From: CAUZIR01 sp034421295
GTDB taxonomy: Bacteria; Chloroflexota; Dehalococcoidia; Lucifugimonadales; UBA2962
Length of the DNA stretch: 64,000 nt
Direction: 5' to 3'
NCBI GenBank assembly: GCA_034421295.1
Contig: DAOUKM010000017.1
Location: 1-64,000, forward strand
The translations under genes and the position numbers were made by a program. Shown one piece after another: positions 7,632 to 16,820 of the stretch (position 1 is the first letter of the stretch; each line of letters starts with the position of its first letter). The notes under the pieces were generated by a model that was given only the letters and a program-made list of their open reading frames with translations, was not told where the DNA came from and ran no database searches.

Positions 7632-8726
7632 ATGAAGGCCGCCGTTCTCTACGAGGCCAACAGACCCCTGGTAATTGAGGATCTTGACCTTGAGTCTCCC
7701 AGAGCGGGCGAGGTCCGGGTGAGGATGGCGACCAGCGGTGTGTGTGCGAGCGACCACCACGTTATGACGGGCACAGGGGTAATCCCATTGCCCGCGGTGC
7801 TGGGACACGAGGGATCGGCGATCGTCGATGAGGTGGGCCAGGGGGTGACCGCCGTGCGGCCCGGGGACCGGTGCATACTGTCTTTTGTGTCTGACTGCGG
7901 CCGCTGCCGGCAGTGCCGCACCGGGCATCCGCAGCTATGCGCCACCAACCTGGCGACCGGACCCTCGCTATTCGATGGCACCACACGCCTGAGCAAGGGG
8001 AACCTTCAGATCTACCAGATGTCCAAGATAGGGGTGTTCGCCGAGATGGCGGTCGTGCCCGAGCAGGCCTGCTTTCCGGTTTCGGACCAGGTCCCGATGG
8101 AGGTAGCCGCTCTCATTGGTTGCTGCGTTACCACCGGGGTGGGCGCGGTTATCAACACGCCGGCCGCGCGACCCGGGGCCTCGGTGGCGGTCTTTGGCTG
8201 TGGCGGAGTCGGCCTCAACGTCATCCAGGGTGCGCGCCTGATGGGAGCCTCGCGCATCATCGCCGTCGACGTTCACGATCACAAGCTGGAATTCACGTAC
8301 AAGTTCGGGGCCACCGACGTTGTGAATTCGCGGGAGGTGGACCCGGTCTCCGAGATAAGGCGTCTGACGGGAGGCGGAGTGGATCTGGCCCTGGACAGCT
8401 TTGGGTCGGCGGCCACGACCACGGCGGCCGTCGACTCGCTGCGCAGCAACGGCACCGCCGTGCTGGTTGGATTGGCCCCGGTCGGCGATGCTGCGCCCAT
8501 CGACATGGTGGACCTCGTCCGTCAGCAAAAGACGCTCGTCGGCAGCTACTACGGGTCGGCAAGCCCGCACCAGACCTTCGCCAAGCTGGTCGACTGGTAC
8601 CTGGCGGGAAGGCTAAACGTGGAGGAATTGATCACGCGCCGCTACAGCCTTGACGACATCAACGAGGGCTTCGCCGCCCTGGCTCGCGGTGAGGACGGAC
8701 GCGGCGTGATCATCCACCGGCCCTGA
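7632..8726 (+). CDS. Zinc-dependent alcohol dehydrogenase (MDR family)
   Basis: A 364-residue medium-chain dehydrogenase. The catalytic zinc site is seen in GVCASDHHVM and LGHEGSAIV. The structural zinc lobe has four cysteines in CGRCRQCRTGHPQLC, and the NAD(P) fold has FGCGGVGLN. The insert after the structural lobe is typical of the class-III/long-chain zinc ADH branch. ATG 7632 follows GGTGGAGGAAC. It leads a run with MFS, TPR and SDR genes on the same strand. A homologue with the same architecture is at 56589-57671. The substrate is probably an alcohol or aldehyde, otherwise unknown. Confidence 0.9.
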   Translation: MKAAVLYEANRPLVIEDLDLESPRAGEVRVRMATSGVCASDHHVMTGTGVIPLPAVLGHEGSAIVDEVGQGVTAVRPGDRCILSFVSDCGRCRQCRTGHPQLCATNLATGPSLFDGTTRLSKGNLQIYQMSKIGVFAEMAVVPEQACFPVSDQVPMEVAALIGCCVTTGVGAVINTPAARPGASVAVFGCGGVGLNVIQGARLMGASRIIAVDVHDHKLEFTYKFGATDVVNSREVDPVSEIRRLTGGGVDLALDSFGSAATTTAAVDSLRSNGTAVLVGLAPVGDAAPIDMVDLVRQQKTLVGSYYGSASPHQTFAKLVDWYLAGRLNVEELITRRYSLDDINEGFAALARGEDGRGVIIHRP

Positions 8727-8755
8727 TCAGACCCCGCTCGGTCTTCGGGACAGCC

Positions 8756-10030
8756 ATGGCAGCCGGCCCGGGCAGAGGCTGGCTGATCGTCGCCGTCGTG
8801 TTCCTGGGTGCAGGTCTTACGATCGGGTCATCCAACTACGCGTTCGGGCTGTTCGTCGAGCCGCTGGAGGGGGAGTTCGGCTGGCGCCGCACATACATAA
8901 GCGCCTCGCTGTCCTTCATGGCTCTTGGCAGCCTCTTTGGACCGCTGATCGGCCGTCTGATGGACCGACACGGGGCGAGGCCGGTGATGGCGGCCTCGCT
9001 GGTCGTCCTGGCACTCAGCTTTGCCCTTCGCCCCCTGATGACCCATCTGTGGCACTGGTACGCACTCTCCGCCATGCAGTTTCTGGCCTTCTACGGAGCG
9101 GCCATCCTGCCTGCCGGCAGACTGGTGGGCCTGTGGTTTCCGAGGACGCGCGGCCGAGCGATGGCGGTCGCGACTATGGGCAACAACTTCGGCGGCCTGT
9201 TGGTGCCACCTCTCGTGGCCATTGCGATCGGAGTTGACGGCTCCTGGCAAACGGCGTATCTGGGCTTGGGCCTGGCGGCCCTCGCGCTCGCGATCGCAGC
9301 CGCGCTGGTCGTTACGGAACCCGGGTCAGGGAAAGCTTCGGGCCGGGTGCCGACCGCCCGGGACCGGAGAGTTGAGCCGTCGGCCGGCATCGGGGGTTGG
9401 ACACTCGGGCAGGCTCTCAGGAGCCGGGCGTTCTTTGCGGTCGCGGCGTCAATCATGCTGGGCAACTTCACGTACACGATCATCCTCGCGCACGTCTTTG
9501 CGCACCTTGAGGTCCGTGAGATATCGGGAACAACCGCCGCATTGTCAGTGAGCGTTCTGGCGGCCTGCGGGATGGCGGGAAAGCTCGTGCTCGGATATAT
9601 GACCGAAAGGGTGCCTGCCAGGTTCGTCATGATGGTCGCATTCGGCGGCCAGATCGTCGGAATCGTCATGATGCTGACGCTGCTTTCCGGTTCGGCCCTC
9701 TGGCTGGCGGTCGGCCTGTTCGGGTTCTTCATGGGATCCTTCGGTACGCTGTCCCCATTGCTGGTCCAGGACAGCTTTGGGATCAGGAGTTTCGGTACCA
9801 TAATGGGCCTGATCTCGGCGACCACGGTCATATCTTTTGGCCTTGGACCGCTGATCGCGGGTCTGTCGTACGATCTGTCCGGAGGATATGGCCCGGCGTT
9901 CATCGCCGCGGCCGTGATGTTCGGCCTGGCGGCGGTGTCGCTCACCCAGGCCGGTCCATCACCGGCGCCGGGGTCCCGGCGTTCTTCGATCGTGGGAGCC
10001 CGGGAAGATCCTAGCCAGAGGCTGAAGTGA
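8756..10030 (+). CDS. Major facilitator superfamily transporter
   Basis: A 424-residue inner-membrane protein with about 12 hydrophobic segments and the MFS signature GRLMDRHGARPV between helices 2 and 3. A second-half counterpart, GYMTERVPARFV, lies between helices 8 and 9. A charged central loop (about residues 190-218) separates the halves. It resembles the oxalate/monocarboxylate-type MFS branch (QFLAFYGAAILPAGRLVGLWF). It follows the alcohol dehydrogenase by 29 bp, and its TGA overlaps the GTG of the TPR gene. It may export or import an organic acid linked to the neighbouring oxidoreductases; the substrate is not visible. Confidence 0.9.
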   Translation: MAAGPGRGWLIVAVVFLGAGLTIGSSNYAFGLFVEPLEGEFGWRRTYISASLSFMALGSLFGPLIGRLMDRHGARPVMAASLVVLALSFALRPLMTHLWHWYALSAMQFLAFYGAAILPAGRLVGLWFPRTRGRAMAVATMGNNFGGLLVPPLVAIAIGVDGSWQTAYLGLGLAALALAIAAALVVTEPGSGKASGRVPTARDRRVEPSAGIGGWTLGQALRSRAFFAVAASIMLGNFTYTIILAHVFAHLEVREISGTTAALSVSVLAACGMAGKLVLGYMTERVPARFVMMVAFGGQIVGIVMMLTLLSGSALWLAVGLFGFFMGSFGTLSPLLVQDSFGIRSFGTIMGLISATTVISFGLGPLIAGLSYDLSGGYGPAFIAAAVMFGLAAVSLTQAGPSPAPGSRRSSIVGAREDPSQRLK

Positions 10031-10602
10031 ACATGCACCAGGGCGGCGCCGAAATCGATATGGATGGCTCGATACGCAGCCTGGAAGCCGAACTTGCAGA
10101 ACTTTCTGCCAGGATCGAGGCCGACCCGGACGACGTGGAGTCTCTATCCAGGCGTGGCGTGGTGCTGGGCCAGTTGGTTAAGCCCCAGCCGGCCGTCGAG
10201 GACTTCACGCGCCTTTTGGTCATAGACCCGTCCAACTCGGAGGCCTACTACAATAGGGCCATGGCCTACGTCCACCTGAGGCAGCTGTCTCTGGCGATCG
10301 AGGACTTCACCAGGGCTGCCGAGCTAGACCCATCGAACGTTGATGCGCTGTCCAACCGGGGAATGGCCAATTACGAGGCCAAGCATCCAGAGCTGGCCGT
10401 GCGCGATGCGGAAATGGCGATGGCGATCAGGCCCGACCACGTTCAGGCCTACGCCGTGCGTGCCCTTGGGAGGGCTTCTCTGGGCGAGGAGGAGCCTGCC
10501 CTGGAGGATCTGGCGAAAGCGGTTGAGCTCGGCTTCGATGCGCATACGCTGGGCATGCTGGTCAAGCAGGCGCGCCTTGCGTCAAGGAGGGTAGGGAATT
10601 GA
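10027..10602 (+). CDS. Tetratricopeptide-repeat protein
   Basis: A 191-residue soluble protein with an N-terminal helical stretch and about three to four TPR units. Typical repeat features are PSNSEAYYNRAMAYVHLRQL and PSNVDALSNRGMANYEAKHP. TPRs act as protein-interaction scaffolds. GTG 10027 overlaps the MFS stop by four bases (GTGA); ATG 10033 is an alternative. The 3' end overlaps the SDR start at TTG 10599, so the three genes are probably translationally coupled. The partner is unknown. Confidence 0.85.
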   Translation: MNMHQGGAEIDMDGSIRSLEAELAELSARIEADPDDVESLSRRGVVLGQLVKPQPAVEDFTRLLVIDPSNSEAYYNRAMAYVHLRQLSLAIEDFTRAAELDPSNVDALSNRGMANYEAKHPELAVRDAEMAMAIRPDHVQAYAVRALGRASLGEEEPALEDLAKAVELGFDAHTLGMLVKQARLASRRVGN

Positions 10603-11375
10603 CCGCTCGACTATCCGGAAAGGTCGTGCTGATCACGGGCGGAGCCAACGGTGTCCGCGGGCAACTGATGGGCTTCGGTGGGGCCTTCGCCTGGATCGCG
10701 GCGCGCGAGGGCGCATCCGTCGTTGTTACAGACGTGGACGAAGAGAACGGCTCGCTAACCGCCTCCCAGATCGGTGAGAGCGGCGCGCGGGCCCTGTTCG
10801 TACGTCTCGATGTCACCAGCGCATCCGACTGGCATTCGGCGATCGAAGCGGCAACCGGCGCCTACGGGCGATTGGACGTGCTCTTAAACGGCGCCGGAGT
10901 GCACGCCCTCTACGATGTCGAGAGCACCCCGGAGGATCAGTGGAACAGGGCGATGGCCGTGCATGCGACTGGCACGTTCCTCGGCATAAAGCTGGCTACG
11001 CCGGCCATGCGGCGCGGAGGGGGAGGCTCGATCATAAACGTGTCATCCATCGCCGCGATGACCGGGAGCCCAAGCAATACCGCCTACCATGCTGCAAAGG
11101 GAGCCATCCTGTCGCTGACCAAGGCTGCGGCGATACAGCTGGCAGGGGCTGGCATACGGGTCAATTCCCTGCATCCGGGCTATGCCGATACGCCCTTCAC
11201 GGTGGCTCCCTTCTCGGAGCCGGGGGCGCTCGAGCGCAGGCTCAGCAAGGTGCCAATGGGCCGGCTGGGCACGGCCGAGGAGATAGCGAACGCAGTGCTC
11301 TATCTCGCCTCAGACGAGTCGTCGTACGTTACCGGAGCGGAACTGGTGGTGGACGGAGGCTTCCTGGCACAGTAG
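10599..11375 (+). CDS. Short-chain dehydrogenase/reductase
   Basis: A 258-residue classical SDR. It has the cofactor motif TGGANGVRG near residues 14-21, aspartate after beta-2 and D71-V, NGAG at 97-100, and the catalytic set S149/S150, Y163 and K167 (YHAAK). The N-terminal loop after the glycine motif is a little longer than usual. It starts at TTG inside the TPR stop (ATTGA overlap), so it is translated in a coupled unit. It probably oxidises a hydroxyl or reduces a keto group with NAD(P). The substrate is unknown. Confidence 0.9.
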   Translation: MTARLSGKVVLITGGANGVRGQLMGFGGAFAWIAAREGASVVVTDVDEENGSLTASQIGESGARALFVRLDVTSASDWHSAIEAATGAYGRLDVLLNGAGVHALYDVESTPEDQWNRAMAVHATGTFLGIKLATPAMRRGGGGSIINVSSIAAMTGSPSNTAYHAAKGAILSLTKAAAIQLAGAGIRVNSLHPGYADTPFTVAPFSEPGALERRLSKVPMGRLGTAEEIANAVLYLASDESSYVTGAELVVDGGFLAQ

Positions 11376-11379
11376 CCAC

Positions 11380-13140
11380 TTAACGGGGGACGACGGGCAG
11401 CACCACGTGCGAGTGGTGGCCGGCGTCGTGAAGGATCGTTTGGGTGGCCTCTACCGTCCCCCCTCCCTCGCCGACCGGGTCTCCCGTGTTGGGATTGCGG
11501 TCAAAGCGTGGGAAGTTCGAGCTGGAGATATCCAGCCTGATCTGGTGCCCCTTCTTGAACACGTTGCTCGTCGCCCAAAGGTCTATGGTGTACTCGTAGA
11601 CCTGGCCGGGGACCAGCAGTTCGGCGCTGTCCGTTCCGTTGCGGTAGCGCGCCCTGATGATGCCGTCGGTCAGGTTCACAGCCTTCTCCCCGTCCGGGTA
11701 CACGTCTACGAGCTTGCCGGTGAAGTCGGTGTCCCGGGCGCTCGATGAGGCGTACAGCTTGACGGTCACCGGCCCGGTGACCTCGAGATCCTCGGTAAGG
11801 GGGGGCGTCGTGTACACGAGCACGTCCTCACGGCGCTCTATCTCCGTCTGGTCGAAGGCGCCCGCCCTGCTCGGATTGTCGTAGCAGCACAGTCCTCCTC
11901 CCCTGGTCGGGACCGGGAACATGGGGTCATAGACGAATGAATCCGAGGGTGCTCCGCTCGGCGCTTCGACGCCAAGTGTTCCGTCCCCGCTCAGAGAGTT
12001 TGCGTGACCGCCGCTATCCAGGTAGTACTTCGTTTCGACGGCCCGGCTCAGCGGCCACTCGTCCTCGTCGCGCCAGGCGTTCTCACCCATCACGAAGATC
12101 CTGACGGGCTTTTCACCCGCTACGCCATTGTCGATTCCCTTGAGGTGATGATCGAAGTAGCGCAGGAGGATGCCGTGCAGATCGATGTTGGCAGAGTAGG
12201 CGCTCCAGCCGAAGTACTCTTCACCTACGGAGGTGCCCGGGAAGGTGGGCAGCGCGCCGGGGTGGACCCAGGGACCTATCATCAGACGCTGTCCGCCGCG
12301 GGCCGCCTCTCCATCTCCCATCTCGCGCATCCTCGTGTAGTTGCGCAGGGTGCCGCCCATGAAGATATCGAACCATCCACCGAAATTGAGGGCCGGCACG
12401 TCGATCTGAGCGTGGTGCTCCTCAATGCTGACGGCCTTCCAGTACTCGTCGTACTCGGGGTGGTCGAGCCACCTGTAGTAGAACTCGCCGATGTCCCTCA
12501 GCACGGACCAGTCCTTGAGTGGCAGATGGCTGTACTCGGGCGTCAGATCGTCGGCCCTGGCCAGCAGTTCCATCTGCCTGCCTTCGGGGGCGCCGTGGTT
12601 CCGTACGAGGTTGTTGTAGTTGGCGCCGACCAGGTAGAGAAGCGCCCAGTTGAGATTGAAATCTAGCTCGAACGCCCCGCCCTGGTAGGTCCAGCCCTCG
12701 TGGTAGTTGGAGGCCGTGATTCCCGGTGTGATCGCCTTGAGATGCGGCGGCCGGGCGCAGGCGGCCAGCCACTGGGTGGCTCCCACGTAGGAACCGCCGA
12801 ACATGCCAACGTTGCCATCGCACCAGTCCTGGGCGGCAATCCACTCGATCGTGTCGTAGCCGTCGTTGGCCTCGTTGACGAACGGGTGCCACTCCCCCTC
12901 GGACTGGAACCGACCTCGGCAGTCCTGGACGACCACCGCGTAGCCCGAGCGCCCCGCCCTGATCGCATCGACCGCCATCGAGTAGGCGAACGGGGTGGTG
13001 CGGTCATACGGGGTCCGCGTGAGGAGTGCGGGGTAGGCGTTGTTATCATCCGGGCGGAACAGGTCCGCATACAGTCTTGTGCCGTCCCGCATAGTTACGG
13101 GAATCGACGACTCGAACTTTATCTTGTTGATCTCTGACAT
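11380..13140 (-). CDS. CocE/NonD-family hydrolase (X-Pro dipeptidyl-peptidase-like)
   Basis: A 586-residue alpha/beta hydrolase with the family's three parts: the catalytic core with nucleophile Ser117 in FGGSYVGATQW, a helical cap, and a C-terminal jelly-roll domain (DVLVYTTPPLTEDLEVTGPV, then KLYASSSARDTDF). This domain order matches cocaine esterase and glutaryl-7-ACA acylases. It would cleave acyl esters or amides. No signal peptide is seen, so it is probably cytoplasmic. Start ATG 13140. It is in the same direction as glutamine synthetase II, 157 bp downstream of it, with a C/G hairpin between. Confidence 0.88.
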   Translation of the reverse strand: MSEINKIKFESSIPVTMRDGTRLYADLFRPDDNNAYPALLTRTPYDRTTPFAYSMAVDAIRAGRSGYAVVVQDCRGRFQSEGEWHPFVNEANDGYDTIEWIAAQDWCDGNVGMFGGSYVGATQWLAACARPPHLKAITPGITASNYHEGWTYQGGAFELDFNLNWALLYLVGANYNNLVRNHGAPEGRQMELLARADDLTPEYSHLPLKDWSVLRDIGEFYYRWLDHPEYDEYWKAVSIEEHHAQIDVPALNFGGWFDIFMGGTLRNYTRMREMGDGEAARGGQRLMIGPWVHPGALPTFPGTSVGEEYFGWSAYSANIDLHGILLRYFDHHLKGIDNGVAGEKPVRIFVMGENAWRDEDEWPLSRAVETKYYLDSGGHANSLSGDGTLGVEAPSGAPSDSFVYDPMFPVPTRGGGLCCYDNPSRAGAFDQTEIERREDVLVYTTPPLTEDLEVTGPVTVKLYASSSARDTDFTGKLVDVYPDGEKAVNLTDGIIRARYRNGTDSAELLVPGQVYEYTIDLWATSNVFKKGHQIRLDISSSNFPRFDRNPNTGDPVGEGGGTVEATQTILHDAGHHSHVVLPVVPR

Positions 13141-13181
13141 GACCGATCGTTCTCCTCGTCTGCGGTTGCTGACGAACCGGC

Positions 13182-13197
13182 CCCCCCGACAGGGGGG
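13182..13197. other. G/C hairpin between glnII and the CocE gene
   Basis: Six C then GACA then six G (13182-13197) form a perfect 6-bp stem with a four-base loop. It could help terminate the minus-strand glnII transcript, but no T-tract follows. Confidence 0.3.
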
Positions 13198-13297
13198 ACA
13201 GTCCGCCAGCTAAGCGGTTCCCGGCATACCCGGGGCCTGATCAGCCTGGCCGATATGTAAGTAGGGGCGGTGCTGCCCTTGCCGGTCGCCCCCGCAA

Positions 13298-14299
13298 TCA
13301 CACCAGCGCGGGGCAGATCGTCTCCATCATCAGGTGAGTAGCCACGTACGGATCGACGTTTGCGTTGGGCCTGCGGTCCTCGATATAGCCCTTCTGGTCC
13401 CTCGCCACCTGCCAGGGTATCCGGACCGATGCTCCGCGGTCAGAAACGCCGTACTTGAACTCGCGGAACGAGCAGGTCTCGTGCAGGCCGGTAAGGCGCT
13501 CTTCGATGGCGTGACCGTAGTTCGCGATATGCAGGTCGTGATTTTCCTTCAGGGCCTCAATGCCCAATATGATCGGCTCGTAGGACTCGCGCATGGCCTC
13601 CGTGGAGAAGTTGGTATGTGCGCCGGCGCCGTTCCAGTCTCCCTTCACGGGCTTGGGGTAAAGGGTGGCTGAGACTCCGAAGTCCTCGGCGATCCTGTAC
13701 AGGAGCCACCTGGCGACCCATATCTGGTCGGAGACCTCTACGGGCCCGCCCGGGCCTATCTGAAATTCCCACTGTGCGGGCATCACCTCGGCATTGATTC
13801 CCGAGATCTGGATGCCGGCCTTGATGCACGCGTTCATGTGCTTTTCCACAACGTCGCGGCCGAACACCTCGTCGGCGCCCACACCGCAGTAGTACCCTCC
13901 CTGCGGTGCCGGAAAGCCGTTCGTGGGCCACCCCAGGGGATGGATCCCCTTGAACAGGGTGTATTCCTGCTCGATGCCGAACCAGGGCTTCTGGGAAGCG
14001 TACTTGGCCGCGCTCTCGACGCATTTGCTCCGGCGATTGGAGGGGTGGGGGGTCTGATCCGGGTTGAGCACCTCGCACAGCACCAGCCTGGCCTTCCCCC
14101 CCCTGACGGGGTCACGGCACTCGTAGACGGGGTTAAGAACGCAGTCGGAATCGTGGCCGGTGGCCTGATTGGTGCTCGAGCCGTCGAAACCCCACTGGGG
14201 GGGAGACTCGCCCACGGGGATGATCTTGGTCTTGGAACGCAGGTACTGGGTTGGAGTAGCCCCGTCGATCCAAAGGTATTCGGCCTTGTAAACGCTCAT
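13298..14299 (-). CDS. glnII: Glutamine synthetase, type II (eukaryote-like)
   Basis: A 333-residue GSII, the short form otherwise typical of eukaryotes, rhizobia and some actinomycetes; bacterial GSI is about 470 residues. It makes glutamine from glutamate, ammonia and ATP. Signature segments are WGFDGSSTNQATG, WFGIEQEYTLF, the ATP-site region GDWNGAGAHTNFSTEAM and RGASVRIPW. The GSI adenylylation loop is absent, so control must differ from that of classical GlnA. Start ATG 14299, with an 18-bp palindrome just upstream. The last residues (MMETICPALV) look complete. Confidence 0.92.
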   Translation of the reverse strand: MSVYKAEYLWIDGATPTQYLRSKTKIIPVGESPPQWGFDGSSTNQATGHDSDCVLNPVYECRDPVRGGKARLVLCEVLNPDQTPHPSNRRSKCVESAAKYASQKPWFGIEQEYTLFKGIHPLGWPTNGFPAPQGGYYCGVGADEVFGRDVVEKHMNACIKAGIQISGINAEVMPAQWEFQIGPGGPVEVSDQIWVARWLLYRIAEDFGVSATLYPKPVKGDWNGAGAHTNFSTEAMRESYEPIILGIEALKENHDLHIANYGHAIEERLTGLHETCSFREFKYGVSDRGASVRIPWQVARDQKGYIEDRRPNANVDPYVATHLMMETICPALV

Positions 14300-14317
14300 G
14301 TGTACACCTACTCTTCT

Positions 14318-14335
14318 GCGCCGTGAGCACGGCGC
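14318..14335. promoter_or_regulatory. 18-bp palindrome upstream of glnII
   Basis: GCGCCGTG-AG-CACGGCGC is a perfect 8+8 inverted repeat with a 2-bp centre, ending 18 bp upstream of the glnII ATG. It could be an operator for a nitrogen regulator or an mRNA hairpin near the ribosome-binding site. With such a short loop, the DNA-site reading is more likely. Confidence 0.4.
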
Positions 14336-14529
14336 ATTGATCTTGTCTATTCGGCGATTAAGATATCACCCACATGTAGCCTGCGCAACGGCCGAAAGGT
14401 TGTCCATTTGACGCTGTATACAGGCGCCCAAGAGTTCAAGATATCTCCCCTTGCAAGGCCGCCTGAAGTTCCGGGCCGCACCGGGGATCTGTCATCCTGC
14501 GGCCGCAGTGGCCCGGTTGGGTTCGAGAT

Positions 14530-15054
14530 TTGACCGCTGCTTTGGCTTCATTTCGACGTCCGGCACGCCGCAAGGCTGGAAGGCCTGTCGATTGGCAGTG
14601 TGCGCAGGCCGCCCTGCTTTCGCTGGCCCTGGCGGCTGTATTGCTTGCGGCCTGTTCGCCTTCGACGGGGGAGGATGCCGAGGCGGGAGAGCGGCTCTTC
14701 GCTGCCAACTGCGCGGTTTGCCATGGAACCGATGGACAGGGTCAGGCGGACTGGCACATTCCCAATGAAGATGGCACGCTGCCCCCGCCGCCACTGAACG
14801 GAGACGGACACACCTGGCACCATTCGGACGGTCTGTTGTACCGAATCGTCAGCCAGGGAGGCCAATTCCAGGAGGACACCGATCTCTCGAGCTTCAGGAG
14901 CGCGATGCCCGCGTTCGGCGACCGGCTAAGCCGCGACGAGATAGTCCACGTGCTGACCTACGTAAAGAGCCTGTGGGGCGATAAGACCAGCAGGGGGGCT
15001 TCCATCAGGGAGTGGCAGGCGCTCGCGAGCGAGACCGATCCGTTTCCCAGGTGA
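14530..15054 (+). CDS. Lipoprotein c-type cytochrome
   Basis: A 174-residue secreted cytochrome. Residues 25-42 form a hydrophobic signal ending in a lipobox (LLAAC, Cys42), so it should be anchored outside the membrane. Heme c binds at C61-A-V-C64-H65, with Met124 (SAMPAF) the likely sixth ligand. The TLPPPPLNGDGHTWHHSDG block is shared with small copper/oxidase-associated monoheme cytochromes. The start is TTG 14530, the first in-frame option, so the N-terminus is uncertain. Electron partner unknown; no oxidase subunits adjoin it. Confidence 0.82.
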   Translation: MTAALASFRRPARRKAGRPVDWQCAQAALLSLALAAVLLAACSPSTGEDAEAGERLFAANCAVCHGTDGQGQADWHIPNEDGTLPPPPLNGDGHTWHHSDGLLYRIVSQGGQFQEDTDLSSFRSAMPAFGDRLSRDEIVHVLTYVKSLWGDKTSRGASIREWQALASETDPFPR

Positions 15055-15240
15055 CCGGGAAGCTGGCAGATCGTCGTAAGGCGGTCGCCCGGCGCACCGG
15101 ACATCGCCGGCCCGGCCCGGAGATTGCATGGCGGATACGCCGAGCCCCAGGGGTGGGAGGCGGTTACAGGGGCGAGCGCATCCCGGGGTGACTGCTCTCG
15201 GCAGGGCGAGCCGGGCGGATTTCTATTCGGAGGTCGGAGA

Positions 15241-15672
15241 GTGAACGCAGAGAGCCTTGTTCCACCGGTCGGTCGCAGGGGCAGGTGTCCTGACACCCTG
15301 GCTCCTGATGGGTCCGAGATACGCCTGCTGCTCGGAACCGCCCAGGCGGCTGAGAGCGCTTCTCTCTGTGAAGTGACCCTGGATGCCCGGCAGCGCTCCA
15401 GACCGGTCTGGCATCGCGGGGTCGAGGAATTCTGGTACGTGCTGAGCGGTACCGGGAGCGTCTGGCGAAGTCCCCCGGGTAGCGACCCGGACCGCGCATT
15501 GCCTGTGGAGGTAGGGCCGGGCGATGCGCTTGTCATACCGCCCAGGTGGCATTTCCAGTTCGCCGCTGGCCCCCGGGCCCTTACTTTCCTCTGCTTTACC
15601 TGTCCACCATGGCCCGGAGCCGATGAGGCACAGCCGGCACCGTTCGGGGGTCTCGGCCTGCCAACGCTGTGA
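15241..15672 (+). CDS. Cupin-domain protein
   Basis: A 143-residue single-domain cupin. The two conserved motifs are recognisable: a first one in WHRGVEEFWYVLSGTG, with His and Glu metal-ligand positions, and a second in GPGDALVIPPRWHFQFAAG. GTG 15241 is chosen because GGAGG lies about 9 nt upstream and the longer frame adds 39 low-quality residues. Cupins of this size are often small-molecule isomerases, dioxygenases or sensors. No substrate can be assigned. Confidence 0.8.
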   Translation: MNAESLVPPVGRRGRCPDTLAPDGSEIRLLLGTAQAAESASLCEVTLDARQRSRPVWHRGVEEFWYVLSGTGSVWRSPPGSDPDRALPVEVGPGDALVIPPRWHFQFAAGPRALTFLCFTCPPWPGADEAQPAPFGGLGLPTL

Positions 15673-15836
15673 AGGGAGACACCTTCGGCCCCGGCTAAGG
15701 ACCGCCCCCGAGGCGCCAAGAGGGAGCGGCTCGTTTTGAGGTCAGGGCGTTACGGGAAGCGTCGTCACGCCCCGGGAGCCCTGCTCGTCTCTGGGGAGCT
15801 GGCTCCGGAGTGCGGGTCGGGCCGGCGGCCAGCGGC

Positions 15837-16820
15837 CTAGGAGACGAACGCGCCGGCGCGGCCGGCAAGCTCGAGGGCCTTCTCCACGCACACCACACGG
15901 GGACCCCTTTCGACCAGGGTTACCGAGGCACTTTGCCCGGGATAGAAGGCCACGCTCCGCTCGCCGTCGACAGCCAGGGTCCCCGAGCTTAGGGATACCT
16001 CCCTTGGCTCGCCGAACGGAAGTGACGACCACCGCGCCACCCGGACCGCCTGGAAGGTTCCCGGAGTCACCGGGGCCGACACCACGACGCCCCCTTCGCC
16101 CAGCTGGATGTGCAGACCTCGTCCCGGCTCGGCCGGCAGGCGCGAGGCTATCGAGGCCAGTCCGATGCTGGTCGGGTAGATGCCCGAGACGAATAGCTCG
16201 GTGACCTGGTCGGCGTTCCAGATCGCCCGCGCTCCGATGTACTGCTGCATGGCAACCGCGGCGTCGATCAGGGCGATGTCCCGACGCTCGCCGTCAACGG
16301 ACACCTCCAGCATCGGCCGCGAATAGGTAACGGATTGAGCGTCCACCGCTCCGGTGGCAAGCACCCCGGCGGCAAGCCCGGCCATGGTTCCCTCCACCAG
16401 GATCGGGAATACGTTGTTGGTGCCCGTGGAGACCGGAACGAGCGGCACGGACAGCTGAGCCGATGCAACTGCCCGGTTGGTGCCGTCTCCACCGAGGGTG
16501 ACTATGCAGGCCGCTCCCCTCTCCGTCATCGCCCTGGCTGCCAGGATCGAGTCTCGCTCCCGGCCCACGATCGGCATGTCCAGGCTCTCGAAATCCATTG
16601 CCCCGGCGTGTTCGGAGGCCGCGGCCCTGGCGAGGCCGGCGGAGTCGGGCATGGCTATCACCCTGCGCACCCCGGCGGCGAATAGTCCAGCGAGGATGCG
16701 CTCGACGATATTCACCTTCTCCTCGTCGGGTACGAACCGGCCCTTGGCGACAAGCCGCCTGATGTCCCTGCCCGCAGCGGGGTTCACGATCAAGCCGACG
16801 GTCGGCACCGGGCCGTTCAT
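15837..16820 (-). CDS. AcoX/ATP-NAD kinase-like protein
   Basis: A 327-residue protein of the NAD-kinase/diacylglycerol-kinase fold in its AcoX-like form. It has N-terminal VGLIVNPAAGRDIRRLV, the GGDGTN nucleotide motif at 110-115, and VPVSTGTNNVFP. Family members phosphorylate NAD or are of unknown function near acetoin genes. ATG 16820 overlaps the upstream gene's TGA by four bases (ATGA), so it is coupled to the PLP enzyme; the longer frame to 16937 only adds a shadow of that gene. True NAD kinase activity is not assured. Confidence 0.8.
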   Translation of the reverse strand: MNGPVPTVGLIVNPAAGRDIRRLVAKGRFVPDEEKVNIVERILAGLFAAGVRRVIAMPDSAGLARAAASEHAGAMDFESLDMPIVGRERDSILAARAMTERGAACIVTLGGDGTNRAVASAQLSVPLVPVSTGTNNVFPILVEGTMAGLAAGVLATGAVDAQSVTYSRPMLEVSVDGERRDIALIDAAVAMQQYIGARAIWNADQVTELFVSGIYPTSIGLASIASRLPAEPGRGLHIQLGEGGVVVSAPVTPGTFQAVRVARWSSLPFGEPREVSLSSGTLAVDGERSVAFYPGQSASVTLVERGPRVVCVEKALELAGRAGAFVS

